Shown: positions 7,419 through 16,410 of the stretch, piece by piece | Numbering within the stretch: the stretch's first letter is position 1 | Layout of the letters: every line of letters begins with the position of its first letter | Assembly: GCA_905215155.1 (NCBI GenBank) | Contig: CAJMPJ010000025.1 | Span: forward strand, 1 to 52,199 | Direction: 5' to 3' | Source: an uncultured bacterium | GTDB lineage: Bacteria > Bacillota > Clostridia > Lachnospirales > Lachnospiraceae | Length of the DNA: 52,199 bases | Made by a program: the position numbers and the translations under genes | The notes under the pieces: generated by a model | Databases searched by the model: none | Told to the model about the DNA's origin: nothing | Seen by the model: only the letters and a program-made list of their open reading frames with translations

Positions 7419-8606
7419 ATGAAAAAACTTGTTAAAAACAATGTCAACTGGGTGGGTATTATTGATTGGGAGCTGGAATCCTTCCACGGGGCGGACTACT
7501 CCATTAACCATGGCTCCAGCCAGAACGCCTATCTAATCCAGGAAGAAAAAACCGTGTTGATTGATACCGTATGGAAACCTCATTCCACCGAGTTTATTGA
7601 TAATCTGGAAAAAGAAATTGATTTGAATACGATTGACTTTATCGTTGCAAACCACGGCGAGATCGACCACAGCGGTTCCCTTCCCGCTTTGATGGAGAGA
7701 ATACCCAACACCCCCATTTACTGTACCGCCAACGGAGTGAAATCCCTGACCGGACAGTATCATCATCCGGAGTGGAATTACCAGGTGGTGAAAACCGGGG
7801 ATTCTGTGGACATTGGAAACGGCAAGAAGCTGGTATTTGTGGAGATGCGGATGCTTCACTGGCCGGACAGCATGGCGACCTACTTGACCGGAGATAACAT
7901 CCTCTTTTCCAACGATGCGTTTGGACAGCACTTTGCCGTAGAGGAATTATTCAATGATAAGGCCGACCAGTGCAGACTTTGGGAAGAAGCGCTGAAATAT
8001 TATGCCAATATTTTAACTCCCTTCTCTCCTCTTGTAAAAAAGAAAGTGGAGGAAATCCAGGCACTTAACCTTCCTATCGACATCATTGCCACCAGCCATG
8101 GATGCATCTGGAGAGATAATCCCTTACAGATCGTGGAAAAATACTATGAGTGGTCCCAGAACTACCAGGAAGACCAGATCACCATTGTTTACGATACCAT
8201 GTGGGAGGGAACAAAACAGCTTGCCCATAAGATCAGCTCGGAAATTGCAGAGCTTTCCCCTCAGACCAGAGTGAAGATCTATAACATTTCCAAGGCGGAT
8301 AAAAATGATATTATGACCGAAGTATTCAAGTCAAAAGCCATTGCGCTCGGTTCCCCGACTGTGGGTAACAGCATCCTTTCCTCCGTGGGCGGCTGGCTGG
8401 ATTTCTTAAAAGAGCTTAAATTCAAAGAGAAAAAAGCTGCCGTATTCGGCTGCTACGGCTGGAGCGGGGAAGGGACTAAGGTGCTTCGTGAAAAGCTGAC
8501 CGATGCAGGATTTTCGGTGGTTGAGGCGGAAGCCAAATGCCTATGGAATCCACGGGAAGAAGACTTTGAAAGAGCTGCCGGAATCGCAAACGCCCTTTGT
8601 GAATAA
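7419..8606 (+). CDS. fprA: Flavodiiron protein (NO/O2 reductase, FprA type)
   Basis: 395 residues from ATG 7419, which has AAGGAGG 8 nt upstream; an in-frame start at 7401 would run through that site. The N-terminal metallo-beta-lactamase-like domain has the di-iron motif NHGEIDHSG (HxExDH). The C-terminal flavodoxin domain (about 250-395) has the FMN phosphate loop around IVYDTMWEGTKQ and a GCYGWSGEG loop. It has no rubredoxin extension, so electrons must come from a separate rubredoxin or NADH:rubredoxin reductase. The enzyme reduces O2 to water and/or NO to N2O, which fits the ric neighbour and the regulator upstream. Confidence 0.9.
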   Translation: MKKLVKNNVNWVGIIDWELESFHGADYSINHGSSQNAYLIQEEKTVLIDTVWKPHSTEFIDNLEKEIDLNTIDFIVANHGEIDHSGSLPALMERIPNTPIYCTANGVKSLTGQYHHPEWNYQVVKTGDSVDIGNGKKLVFVEMRMLHWPDSMATYLTGDNILFSNDAFGQHFAVEELFNDKADQCRLWEEALKYYANILTPFSPLVKKKVEEIQALNLPIDIIATSHGCIWRDNPLQIVEKYYEWSQNYQEDQITIVYDTMWEGTKQLAHKISSEIAELSPQTRVKIYNISKADKNDIMTEVFKSKAIALGSPTVGNSILSSVGGWLDFLKELKFKEKKAAVFGCYGWSGEGTKVLREKLTDAGFSVVEAEAKCLWNPREEDFERAAGIANALCE

Positions 8607-8621
8607 AAAATCATTTTCATA

Positions 8622-8668
8622 AAAAAACGTCGGATGCTCTTTTATTTGAAGGGCATCCGACGTTTTTT
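8622..8668. terminator. Bidirectional Rho-independent terminator
   Basis: The arms 8622-8637 and 8653-8668 form a perfect 16-bp stem (core ACGTCGGATGC / GCATCCGACGT), flanked by A-tracts and T-tracts on both sides. It ends both the flavodiiron transcript and the convergent long minus-strand operon. Confidence 0.9.
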
Positions 8669-8681
8669 CAGATGATTGCTA

Positions 8682-9536
8682 CTATATAAATCCTTTTCCA
8701 ACCACTTCCTTGGCATCAAGGATGGTCATGAATGCCTTAGGGTCTTCCTCCATTACAATATGTTTCACCTTGGCAAGCTGAGTCAATTGAATGACGCAGT
8801 ATATCATGTGTTTATCCACTCCTGTGTAAGCGCCCTCTCCGTTTAATAATGTGATTCCTCTTTTTGGGTTTACCATGATTCTGTCCGCTATTTCCCGGTA
8901 TTTATCCGAAACGATTATGATGGTCTTCTTTCGGTTAAACCCTTCCAGCACATGATCAATGACAAAATTTGCAATATATCTTGCCAGTATGGTATACAAG
9001 GCTATATTAAGATCAAAAATAAAACCTGCGCAAATAATCAGGACCCCATTGAACACCATGTCAACCGTACCAATACTGACTCCCACGTACTTATTGATTA
9101 TTTTCCCAAGGATGTTCATGCCTCCAAGCGCTCCGTCATGACGTAAAGCGAGACCGACACCGCCTCCCAGGATCACACCTCCGAAGATAATTGCAACAAT
9201 GATATTGTCAATGGGAAGTGAAATCCCCTCCGTAAGATATAAGAACACGGAAACCGAGCTGATTCCGATTGCACTTTTGATTGCAAACATGGGACTGATC
9301 AATTTTATTCCGATGACTACAAAAATAATATTAAATAAAAAAGAACAAATCGGGATACTTGTTCCAAGGGAATAGTGCAATAGCAGTGCTACCCCGTTGA
9401 ACCCTGTACTCAACAACCGGTACTGGGTATAAATGCTGTTTGTGGCAAATGCAAATAAAAAACTTCCCAGCAAAATGCAGGCAATGTCTGCCGCCAGTTT
9501 CGTGTTCTTTTTATTCTTCATCACAATCTTAACCAT
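8682..9536 (-). CDS. YitT family membrane protein
   Basis: About 284 residues from ATG 9536. Five hydrophobic segments (DUF161) occupy the first 170 residues. A cytoplasmic DUF2179 domain follows, with its GITLLNGEGAYTG motif near 230-245. The function of YitT proteins is not established; some are needed for transport or spore traits. The start codon overlaps the hutD stop codon and has no Shine-Dalgarno, so translation is probably coupled to hutD. This makes it the last gene of the imidazole-catabolic operon and a candidate transporter for a substrate or product. Confidence 0.8.
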   Translation of the reverse strand: MVKIVMKNKKNTKLAADIACILLGSFLFAFATNSIYTQYRLLSTGFNGVALLLHYSLGTSIPICSFLFNIIFVVIGIKLISPMFAIKSAIGISSVSVFLYLTEGISLPIDNIIVAIIFGGVILGGGVGLALRHDGALGGMNILGKIINKYVGVSIGTVDMVFNGVLIICAGFIFDLNIALYTILARYIANFVIDHVLEGFNRKKTIIIVSDKYREIADRIMVNPKRGITLLNGEGAYTGVDKHMIYCVIQLTQLAKVKHIVMEEDPKAFMTILDAKEVVGKGFI

Positions 9537-10128
9537 TGAACGCAATACAGCATAGTGCCAAAAGCGTATTTTCTTCCTTTCTGGTAATCTTTAATTTGCA
9601 TCCGGTCTCCCTGATTTGATTGAGGACCAATGCTTCTCCGTCGCATAGGAAACACTCTTTCCCACCAAATGTTACGTTTGACCTTCCTTTAATCAGATAC
9701 AGCACGTAATGGTTTTCCGGCTCCAAAACAAACTCTGCTTCCCCTTCTTCCATCGGAAGGATACGGACCTGCCCTTGTGCACTCTTTTGAAACATCAGAT
9801 TAAAATCTTTGCACTGGCCATGGCTGATAATTGGAACTTCTCCTCCAAACAGGAATGGCTTTAAAGGTTTTAGCGGAATCAGGGGGAGTTGTTTTTCCCG
9901 TTCCAATTCCATACTCCCTTCCAGAACGGTTAAAATCCGGTCATAATTCTCAAGCCTTGTAAAACGGGAGGTCTCCGATAATACAGTGGCCGTGCTGATG
10001 CGGTACAAAAAATCCTGGTCCGCGTATTGGGCTGTTTCGGGATAAATATAAATCTGGGTCGTATCCCCGCCACTCCAGGCGGTTGTCTTAAAATCCGTTT
10101 CTTTTAATATTTTTATATTGGCATCCAT
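9529..10128 (-). CDS. hutD: HutD family protein
   Basis: 199 residues with the HutD cupin-like fold signature: TAWSGGDTTQIYIYP near the N-terminus, RISTATV and SETSRF around 45-55, and DFNLMF in the middle. HutD is found in many histidine-utilisation operons and is thought to limit the pathway by binding an intermediate, possibly formylglutamate. It lies 2 bp downstream of hutI and overlaps the YitT gene, so it is clearly inside the operon. Its presence is independent support that the neighbouring genes are true hut genes rather than loosely related hydrolases. Confidence 0.85.
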   Translation of the reverse strand: MDANIKILKETDFKTTAWSGGDTTQIYIYPETAQYADQDFLYRISTATVLSETSRFTRLENYDRILTVLEGSMELEREKQLPLIPLKPLKPFLFGGEVPIISHGQCKDFNLMFQKSAQGQVRILPMEEGEAEFVLEPENHYVLYLIKGRSNVTFGGKECFLCDGEALVLNQIRETGCKLKITRKEENTLLALCCIAFNG

Positions 10129-10130
10129 AA

Positions 10131-11411
10131 TCAGCTTTCTTCTTTTTTATAAACCAATTGTCCATTTTTTATGACCGTATGAACAATATTTTTAGCAGTA
10201 TGATAGATTAAAAACGAGTAATCCGGATAATCCAGTAATACCACATCTCCTTGTTTTCCTGCTTCCAGAGTTCCTATTTTATCCCCCCGTTTCAGGGCGC
10301 ACGCCCCATTGATGGTAAGGGCGGTAATGGCCTGGGGTAAAGTCATTCCCATTTTTAAAACGGCCAGGGAAAGCATTAAGGGAATGGAATTGGTAAAGCA
10401 GCTTCCGGGGTTGAAATCCGTGGCTAAAGCAAGCCCGCATCCGGATTCTATCATTTTCTTTGCCGGAGCAAAGGGTTTATTGAGGCAAAAGGCGGTACAT
10501 GGCAGCACGGTTGCAACGGTTTCACTTTCTGCAAGTGCTTGGATGGACTGCTCTGATATCATCAATAAGTGGTCTGCCGAGGCAGCCCCCAGTTCTGCGG
10601 CAAGGGCTCCGCCTTCAAGATTATATATCTCGTCTGCATGAATCTTGAGTTCAAACCCCATGTGCTTTGCTTTTGTTAAAAGGCTTCTGCTCTGCTCTAT
10701 ATCAAAAGCCTCCTCTTCACAAAACACATCACAAAATTCGGCCAGGTTCTCTTCCTTTATCCTTGGCATTACAACATCAGCCATGTAACGCACGTAACCG
10801 GCAGGATCATCTTTGTATTCCAATGGTACTGCATGGGCCCCTAAATACGTGGAGACAATCTCTATCGGATGGGTTTCATTTAATCGTTTCATTGCCCGAA
10901 GCTGTTTTTGTTCGCACTCCAGATCCAGCCCATAGCCGCTTTTTCCTTCTACCGTGGTAATGCCCTGGGAAAGCATGTCATTTAAGCGGTTTCTTCCATC
11001 TGCGGCAAGCTGGTCTTCCCCATAGCTTCTTGTTGCATTTACCGTACTTTGAATGCCGCCGCCTTTTCTCATAATGTCCAGATAGGACACACCGGACAGT
11101 CTTTCCATAAACTCCACTTCCCGGTATCCTCCAAAGATAAAATGAGTATGGGAGTCCACAAATCCAGGCAAGGCGGCTCTTCCTGCTCCATCAATGACCG
11201 GAATATCCCCTGGAATCTGCGCCAAGCTATCGGCACCAAGTCTTTGCAGAACATCTTCATTCGGCCCAAGGAATACAATGGTTCCTTGTTCCATATAAAT
11301 ACTGGCATTTTGCAGCACTTCTATCTCATCCATCTCTTTGCCCTTTTTTATATGGCTGCCTTTTGGTGTAACAATCTGGGAACAATTATACAGCAATAAT
11401 TTGTTCAACAA
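10131..11411 (-). CDS. hutI: Imidazolonepropionase
   Basis: 426 residues. The amidohydrolase fold has the zinc motif DSHTHFIFGG (about 94-103), GKSGYGLD, the metal-ligand stretch KIHADEI, and ALATDFNPGS with the catalytic Asp. These are diagnostic of HutI, which opens 4-imidazolone-5-propionate to N-formimino-L-glutamate. The gene appears to use TTG as start (11411), because GGAGGGGG lies just upstream and there is no ATG until residue 27. It follows hutU by 30 bp in the same operon. Confidence 0.92.
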   Translation of the reverse strand: MLNKLLLYNCSQIVTPKGSHIKKGKEMDEIEVLQNASIYMEQGTIVFLGPNEDVLQRLGADSLAQIPGDIPVIDGAGRAALPGFVDSHTHFIFGGYREVEFMERLSGVSYLDIMRKGGGIQSTVNATRSYGEDQLAADGRNRLNDMLSQGITTVEGKSGYGLDLECEQKQLRAMKRLNETHPIEIVSTYLGAHAVPLEYKDDPAGYVRYMADVVMPRIKEENLAEFCDVFCEEEAFDIEQSRSLLTKAKHMGFELKIHADEIYNLEGGALAAELGAASADHLLMISEQSIQALAESETVATVLPCTAFCLNKPFAPAKKMIESGCGLALATDFNPGSCFTNSIPLMLSLAVLKMGMTLPQAITALTINGACALKRGDKIGTLEAGKQGDVVLLDYPDYSFLIYHTAKNIVHTVIKNGQLVYKKEES

Positions 11412-11441
11412 ATCCCCCTCCTTTCCATCCCTTTTTCCTGA

Positions 11442-13451
11442 CTATTGGCAAAAGGTTTTTTCTACCGCCTGTTTTACCAGATCCTCATCAGCCACATGAG
11501 GAATGGTGATCATTGCCTGCCCCTCATAGGTTTTGTTGAACTGAACCGAGGTTTCGATTGCATGTTCATTTCTTGCCCAGCTTCTTCTGGCAACGCCGCC
11601 CATCACATCCCAAATCATGGCGCTTTTAATAATTTCATCAATCCTCTCGCTTCCATCCAATACCAGGCCGAATCCACCGTTAATGGATTTTCCGATTCCA
11701 ACTCCGCCGCCGTTATGTAAGGCCACCAGGCTCATTCCCCTTGCTGCATTTCCAACATAACACTGAACGGCCATATCTGCCATCACATTGCTTCCGTCTT
11801 TGATGTTGGAGGTCTCACGGAATGGGGAATCCGTACCGCTTACATCGTGGTGATCCCTGCCTAACATAATAGGACCAACTTCTTTGTTTCTTACCATTTC
11901 ATTAAACCGGAGGGCAATGTTTTTCCGTCCTTCGGCATCCTGATAAAGGATTCTTGCCTTGGTTCCCACCACCAGCTGGTTTTTCTTGGCATCCCGTATC
12001 CAGTTGTAATTATCCAAATCCTGATACCTGCGGTCTTTGTCAATGCTTTCCATTGCGGCCTGATCAGTCTTATCCAAGTCTTCCTCTTTTCCGCTTAAGC
12101 ACACCCAGCGGAATGGCCCGTAGCCGTAATCAAATAATTGGGGGCCCATAATATCTTCCACATAAGAGGGGTAAATAAATCCGTCCTTATCGTCAATTCC
12201 ATTTCTTGATACTTCCTTTACCCCGGCATCAAATACGGCTTTTAAAAATGCATTTCCGTAATCAAAGAAATACGTTCCGTTTTCCACACAGGCTTTCACT
12301 AACTCTATATGTTTTCTTAAAGTTGCATCTACCATTTCAACAAAACGTTCCCGGTTCTCTTTTAACAGTACCGTCCGTTCTTCAAAGGTAATGCCCTGAG
12401 GACAGTAACCGCCTTCATGTGCGGCATGACAGGAGGTCTGATCCGACAGCAAATCAATCTTCACGTTATGATCCACCGCATATTGGAGTAAATCAACGAT
12501 ATTGCCATGATAAGCAATGGAAATGGATTCTTTCTTCTCCATATATTCTTTTGCCAGCTGAAAAACATACCCCAAATCAGAGGAGGCTTCCTTCACCCAG
12601 CCCTGATCCAGTCTTGTTTTGATTCTGGATTCATCCACTTCTGCAACAATTCCCACTCCGCCTGCAATCTCAATGGCTTTCGGCTGTGCACCGCTCATTC
12701 CTCCAAGACCGGAGCTTACGAACAGCACGCCGCTTAAATCCTTGTCATTGGCAATTCCAAGCTGCTGTCTTCCTGCATTCAGCAAGGTATTGTAAGTACC
12801 ATGGACAATGCCCTGGGGTCCAATGTACATCCAGCCGCCTGCTGTCATCTGTCCGTAGTTGGCAACTCCCATCTCTTCGGCTACTTCCCAGTCGTCCGGA
12901 TTATCAAACATACCAATCATCAGTGCGTTGGTTATGGTGACCCTTGGCGCATCTTTTTTTGAATGGAACAGTCCCAGAGGATGGCCCGATTCCAGTACCA
13001 ACGTCTGCTCATCCGTCAACAGTTCCAGATACTGCATGGTCAGACGGTACTGCATCCAGTTTTGAAATACACTCCCTGTCTCTCCATAAGTGACCAGCTC
13101 ATACGGATACAGCGCAACCTCAAAGTCCAGATTGTTATGAATCATCATCTGAAACGCTCTGCCTTCCAGACAGTTGCCTTTGTAGTCGTCTATGGAACCG
13201 CCTTTGATGTGTCCTGCCGGACGGAAGCGGTAGCCGTAAATTCTTCCATAGGTATACAGTTCATTCAAAAATTCCGGAATCATTGTTTCATGCAGATCCG
13301 GATGAAGGTAGCGCAGGGCATTTTTCAGTGCTGTTACGGTCTGATCCTTTGTCAGGCGGAAGCCTCTGGAGGGTGCCCTGCGGATTCCTGGTTCAAATTC
13401 CGGCATTGGGGGCAATGTATCAATGGTCATTTTCATGTTTAATGGTGTCAT
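11442..13451 (-). CDS. hutU: Urocanate hydratase (long form)
   Basis: 669 residues from ATG 13451, which has GGAGA 9 nt upstream; the frame extends 14 codons further without need. The NAD-binding and substrate region YGQMTAGGWMYIGPQG is characteristic. At about 670 residues it is the long, vertebrate-like form rather than the 550-residue form of Pseudomonas or Bacillus. It converts urocanate to 4-imidazolone-5-propionate. A relative acting on thiourocanate is a possible alternative. It abuts the aconitase X small subunit (1-bp gap) and is followed by hutI, so all are co-translated. Confidence 0.92.
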   Translation of the reverse strand: MTPLNMKMTIDTLPPMPEFEPGIRRAPSRGFRLTKDQTVTALKNALRYLHPDLHETMIPEFLNELYTYGRIYGYRFRPAGHIKGGSIDDYKGNCLEGRAFQMMIHNNLDFEVALYPYELVTYGETGSVFQNWMQYRLTMQYLELLTDEQTLVLESGHPLGLFHSKKDAPRVTITNALMIGMFDNPDDWEVAEEMGVANYGQMTAGGWMYIGPQGIVHGTYNTLLNAGRQQLGIANDKDLSGVLFVSSGLGGMSGAQPKAIEIAGGVGIVAEVDESRIKTRLDQGWVKEASSDLGYVFQLAKEYMEKKESISIAYHGNIVDLLQYAVDHNVKIDLLSDQTSCHAAHEGGYCPQGITFEERTVLLKENRERFVEMVDATLRKHIELVKACVENGTYFFDYGNAFLKAVFDAGVKEVSRNGIDDKDGFIYPSYVEDIMGPQLFDYGYGPFRWVCLSGKEEDLDKTDQAAMESIDKDRRYQDLDNYNWIRDAKKNQLVVGTKARILYQDAEGRKNIALRFNEMVRNKEVGPIMLGRDHHDVSGTDSPFRETSNIKDGSNVMADMAVQCYVGNAARGMSLVALHNGGGVGIGKSINGGFGLVLDGSERIDEIIKSAMIWDVMGGVARRSWARNEHAIETSVQFNKTYEGQAMITIPHVADEDLVKQAVEKTFCQ

Positions 13452-13452
13452 C

Positions 13453-13863
13453 TCAGCGTTCTCCTTCCCATGTGATCCGTCCCTCGGTAGCATTTAGGGT
13501 GATGATATCTCCGTCTTTTATGGTTTCATAGAATGCCGCTTCTGCTTTATCCACAAGAGGAGCTTCCATAATAATTGCGCTTGCTACCAGAGTGGTATCT
13601 GGATTTTTAATAATCATTCCCTTTGGTTCCATTCCTGTCATCTTTAACTGATACATACCATCTGCCTGAACCACAGAGCTTCCTTTTCCGTTAGGGAAAA
13701 CCAAAATTTTATTTGCAATGCACTGACCATAAAGGCAATGCTGTTTCTCAATCACCACACCCGTTTTCGGGTCCACCAGATAGAAACAGAAATCATCCTT
13801 TGATATTAAAACTTCACCCGTCACAATTCCTTCCGATATTTTATGGCATTTAAACTCCTGCAT
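13453..13863 (-). CDS. Aconitase X small (swivel) subunit, DUF126
   Basis: 136 residues, the normal size for the stand-alone AcnX swivel subunit. It shows the DUF126 pattern: EGEVL-like strand near 15, FPNGKGSSV (about 55-63), an aliphatic IIKNPDTTL stretch and a C-terminal DGDIITLNATEG. It pairs with the large subunit encoded just before it to form a dehydratase. The start codon overlaps the stop of the large-subunit gene (TGATG) and is preceded by AAAGGAG, showing strict coupling. Confidence 0.9.
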   Translation of the reverse strand: MQEFKCHKISEGIVTGEVLISKDDFCFYLVDPKTGVVIEKQHCLYGQCIANKILVFPNGKGSSVVQADGMYQLKMTGMEPKGMIIKNPDTTLVASAIIMEAPLVDKAEAAFYETIKDGDIITLNATEGRITWEGER

Positions 13864-15062
13864 CAGATTTCTCCTTTCAAAGCTGCTTTTACGGAATCTT
13901 CCAGACTGGCTATGACAAACTGCATGTCACGGCGTTTGGTATAATAGGCACATTTGGGGGAATCCGTCACTCCCTTTTTTCCGTAAAGGAAATGCCAGCT
14001 TGGCTGGTCCATGCAGGTATCTGCCATTAAATGACCGCCTGCCTTTTCTATGGTCTCACGCAGACCCATCTGGGTTGCTAAATTCCTGGTGGACGCGCTG
14101 CACATAATGAAAAGGGGGACTGCCAATTTGTTTCCTTCTACAATTTCAGCCACTTTTGTAATCTGATGAATGGTCAGGTGAGGACAGCCAAACAATGCAA
14201 AATCTATCTTACCGCCGGCATCGGTCAAATCTTCTCTCATCTGTTCCAGATCTTTGTTTGTGATCACCACTTCTTCCTTTGGAACTTCCCCATGAAATGC
14301 GGCTTCTGCCGTTGGTGCTTCTGGGGTAAATCCCACGATGTGGTATATGGCAACATTTCCTCCGGTATTTAACTGTGCACCAAGATTCATCAGGGCTTCT
14401 TTGGAAGGATTATGAATGCCGGTAAAGACAGGAATTTTAAATCCGGTAAATTTCGGCACCACATAGCCAAGCATCTGGTAATCGAAATCACTGTTTAAAT
14501 CTGCTTCCACCCGTACCAGCACTTCTCCTTTCCGGTTTTCATCAAGCAGGTAGCCATAATACGGGGTCACACCTGTAATGGCGGAACAGAGTGCACTTTG
14601 GGCCGCTTCCCGGTTGCTTCTTGCCCCATAAACCGAGTTGACAAAGGGGGTGGCACTGGATTCGGAGAAGGAAATCACTTCTCCAAATCTCGGAACATTA
14701 TGCTCTAAATAAGGGGTACAGTCATACGTCATAATGGCACCCAGTTTGGTATAAGCCGCATGGGTCCTTTTTACAATTTCTTCATCCATTGGAGAAATGG
14801 TTGTAATCTCTTTGAATTGTTCTAAGTGAAAGCTGGGATTTACCGTAGGGGGCACCGCACATTTTGCTCCCAGATTGACCAGCTTTTCCGCAAACCATAA
14901 GTCTGCCTCCTGATTGCTTAATGCCACATGGGTCCTTGTAACAGGCACCATGTAAGGAGCATCAAAGGACTCTCCCACCGCCACCAGTATTTTCATGGCT
15001 AATTGGGTGCCTGCTCCCATTTTCCCATCCAGCATATCCTGTTCTTTTTTTGTCAGCTGCAT
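13863..15062 (-). CDS. Aconitase X catalytic (large) subunit, DUF521
   Basis: 399 residues covering the whole AcnX catalytic domain. Candidate Fe-S ligand and active-site motifs are DC115TPYL, SESSATPFVNSVYGARSN (133-150), GC293PHLT, C321 and DTC350MD. Known bacterial members dehydrate cis-3-hydroxy-L-proline, and archaeal ones dehydrate mevalonate 5-phosphate. Neither substrate fits this operon, whose other genes degrade imidazole-derived compounds. I infer a dehydratase or hydratase acting on an imidazole hydroxy acid or hydroxyamino acid, but no sequence feature proves this. AAAGGAG precedes ATG 15062. Confidence 0.88.
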   Translation of the reverse strand: MQLTKKEQDMLDGKMGAGTQLAMKILVAVGESFDAPYMVPVTRTHVALSNQEADLWFAEKLVNLGAKCAVPPTVNPSFHLEQFKEITTISPMDEEIVKRTHAAYTKLGAIMTYDCTPYLEHNVPRFGEVISFSESSATPFVNSVYGARSNREAAQSALCSAITGVTPYYGYLLDENRKGEVLVRVEADLNSDFDYQMLGYVVPKFTGFKIPVFTGIHNPSKEALMNLGAQLNTGGNVAIYHIVGFTPEAPTAEAAFHGEVPKEEVVITNKDLEQMREDLTDAGGKIDFALFGCPHLTIHQITKVAEIVEGNKLAVPLFIMCSASTRNLATQMGLRETIEKAGGHLMADTCMDQPSWHFLYGKKGVTDSPKCAYYTKRRDMQFVIASLEDSVKAALKGEI

Positions 15063-15075
15063 CCTAGGACTCCTT

Positions 15076-16410
15076 TCATTGATAAAAACGGCTCATGGTA
15101 TCTTTTACGCCTTTGATCACATCTTCTTCTTTTTGTTTTGCCAGCCTACCATGGGATACGGTGAAATCTCCATTGACTACCACATGCTTAATGGCCGTTG
15201 GTTCCATGGAATAAACAATGTTTGGAAGCATCTGTTCCAGTTGTTCATTCATTGGCTGCATGGAAAAATCGTTTAAGTCAATGGATACAAAGTCTGCTTT
15301 TTTCCCTTCTTTGATTTCTCCAATCGGCAGATCCAGAATTTTCCCTCCGTTGACGGTCCCCATGTCAAAGCTTTGGTGATAATTCACACACATGGCATTG
15401 CAGGTACTTGCCTTTTGGAGAATGGATACCATCCGCATCTCCTCGAATACACTGATCCGGTTATTGCTGCATGCACCGTCAGAGCCGAGGCCGATGGTAA
15501 CTCCTGCTTCCATCATAGCCGGAATGTTGGTGATTCCATCGGCTAAAAACATGTTGCTGGAAGGACAATAGGCCAGAGAGGCACCTTTGGCTCCAAGAAG
15601 TTTTATTTCTTCTTCTTTTAAATAAACACCATGGACGATCATCATATGCTCATCCACCACTTCTATGGAATCCAGATATTCAATCACAGTCATCCCATTG
15701 TGTGCCAGCCTGCATTCTTCCACCTCAAAGGGTTCCTCTGCAACATGGATGTGAAATTTTGTTCCCAGTTCCTTTGCCAGTTTGTGACCTGCTATAATCA
15801 TCTTGGGGGTCGCCGCATGGAGGCTGTGGGGAGCCGGAACAATGTTTACCATGTCATCTTCCTTGTATTTGTAAAAGAGATCTCTGGTATGGGTGACCGC
15901 CTCATCAATTGTCTCCACATATCCCTTTGGCGCGCCCTCCCAGTCATACATGGTCCTGGCGAGAACCAGCCGGATTCCAACGTCTTTTGCCGCCTGTATG
16001 ACCGCTTCATCACTTTCTGTTCCAAAATTGTGTAAATAAAAGAAATCACATACTGTGGTGACTCCCCGCTTCATCATCTCGGCAAAAGCAAATAAGGCTC
16101 CATGATAGATGTCCTCCAATGTCATCCTCTTAGAGAACTTATAAAGAGATTCATCTCTCCATTCTAAAAACGGCCGGTCTGCTGCAATCCCCCGAAGAAG
16201 ACTTTGAAAGCTGTGGTTATGAACATTTACCGTTCCGGCAACAATCACCTGGTCTTTCCATTCTATAATTTCATCAATCTGATCTTTGTACTGTGCCTGC
16301 AGGTTTGATACAGGTTCAACGGCTTTGATGGTATCTGACTCCACCAATATCCCGTAATCCCGGTAAAATACTCCATTATAATGAACAATTTCAGCTTTAA
16401 ACAATTTCAT
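15076..16410 (-). CDS. ATZ/TRZ-type metal-dependent amidohydrolase; candidate formiminoglutamate deiminase
   Basis: 444 residues. Metal-binding motifs are NVHNHSFQ (HxH), HIHVAEE, IVHGVYL and GLGSDGACSNN (catalytic Asp). The stretch FLEWRDESLYKFSKRMT and the following CDFFYLHN resemble HutF (formimino-L-glutamate deiminase), whereas SDGACSNN is typical of the ATZ/TRZ and MtaD-type deaminases. In this operon the missing step after HutI is release of ammonia from formiminoglutamate, so a HutF role is a reasonable inference; a guanine- or adenosine-like deaminase is the alternative. Its ATG overlaps the stop of the M20 gene (ATGA). Confidence 0.7.
   Translation of the reverse strand: MKLFKAEIVHYNGVFYRDYGILVESDTIKAVEPVSNLQAQYKDQIDEIIEWKDQVIVAGTVNVHNHSFQSLLRGIAADRPFLEWRDESLYKFSKRMTLEDIYHGALFAFAEMMKRGVTTVCDFFYLHNFGTESDEAVIQAAKDVGIRLVLARTMYDWEGAPKGYVETIDEAVTHTRDLFYKYKEDDMVNIVPAPHSLHAATPKMIIAGHKLAKELGTKFHIHVAEEPFEVEECRLAHNGMTVIEYLDSIEVVDEHMMIVHGVYLKEEEIKLLGAKGASLAYCPSSNMFLADGITNIPAMMEAGVTIGLGSDGACSNNRISVFEEMRMVSILQKASTCNAMCVNYHQSFDMGTVNGGKILDLPIGEIKEGKKADFVSIDLNDFSMQPMNEQLEQMLPNIVYSMEPTAIKHVVVNGDFTVSHGRLAKQKEEDVIKGVKDTMSRFYQ

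Noticed and set aside
12859..13442. Plus-strand frames opposite hutU
   Set aside because: They lie antisense to a well-conserved enzyme gene and show no recognisable protein features.
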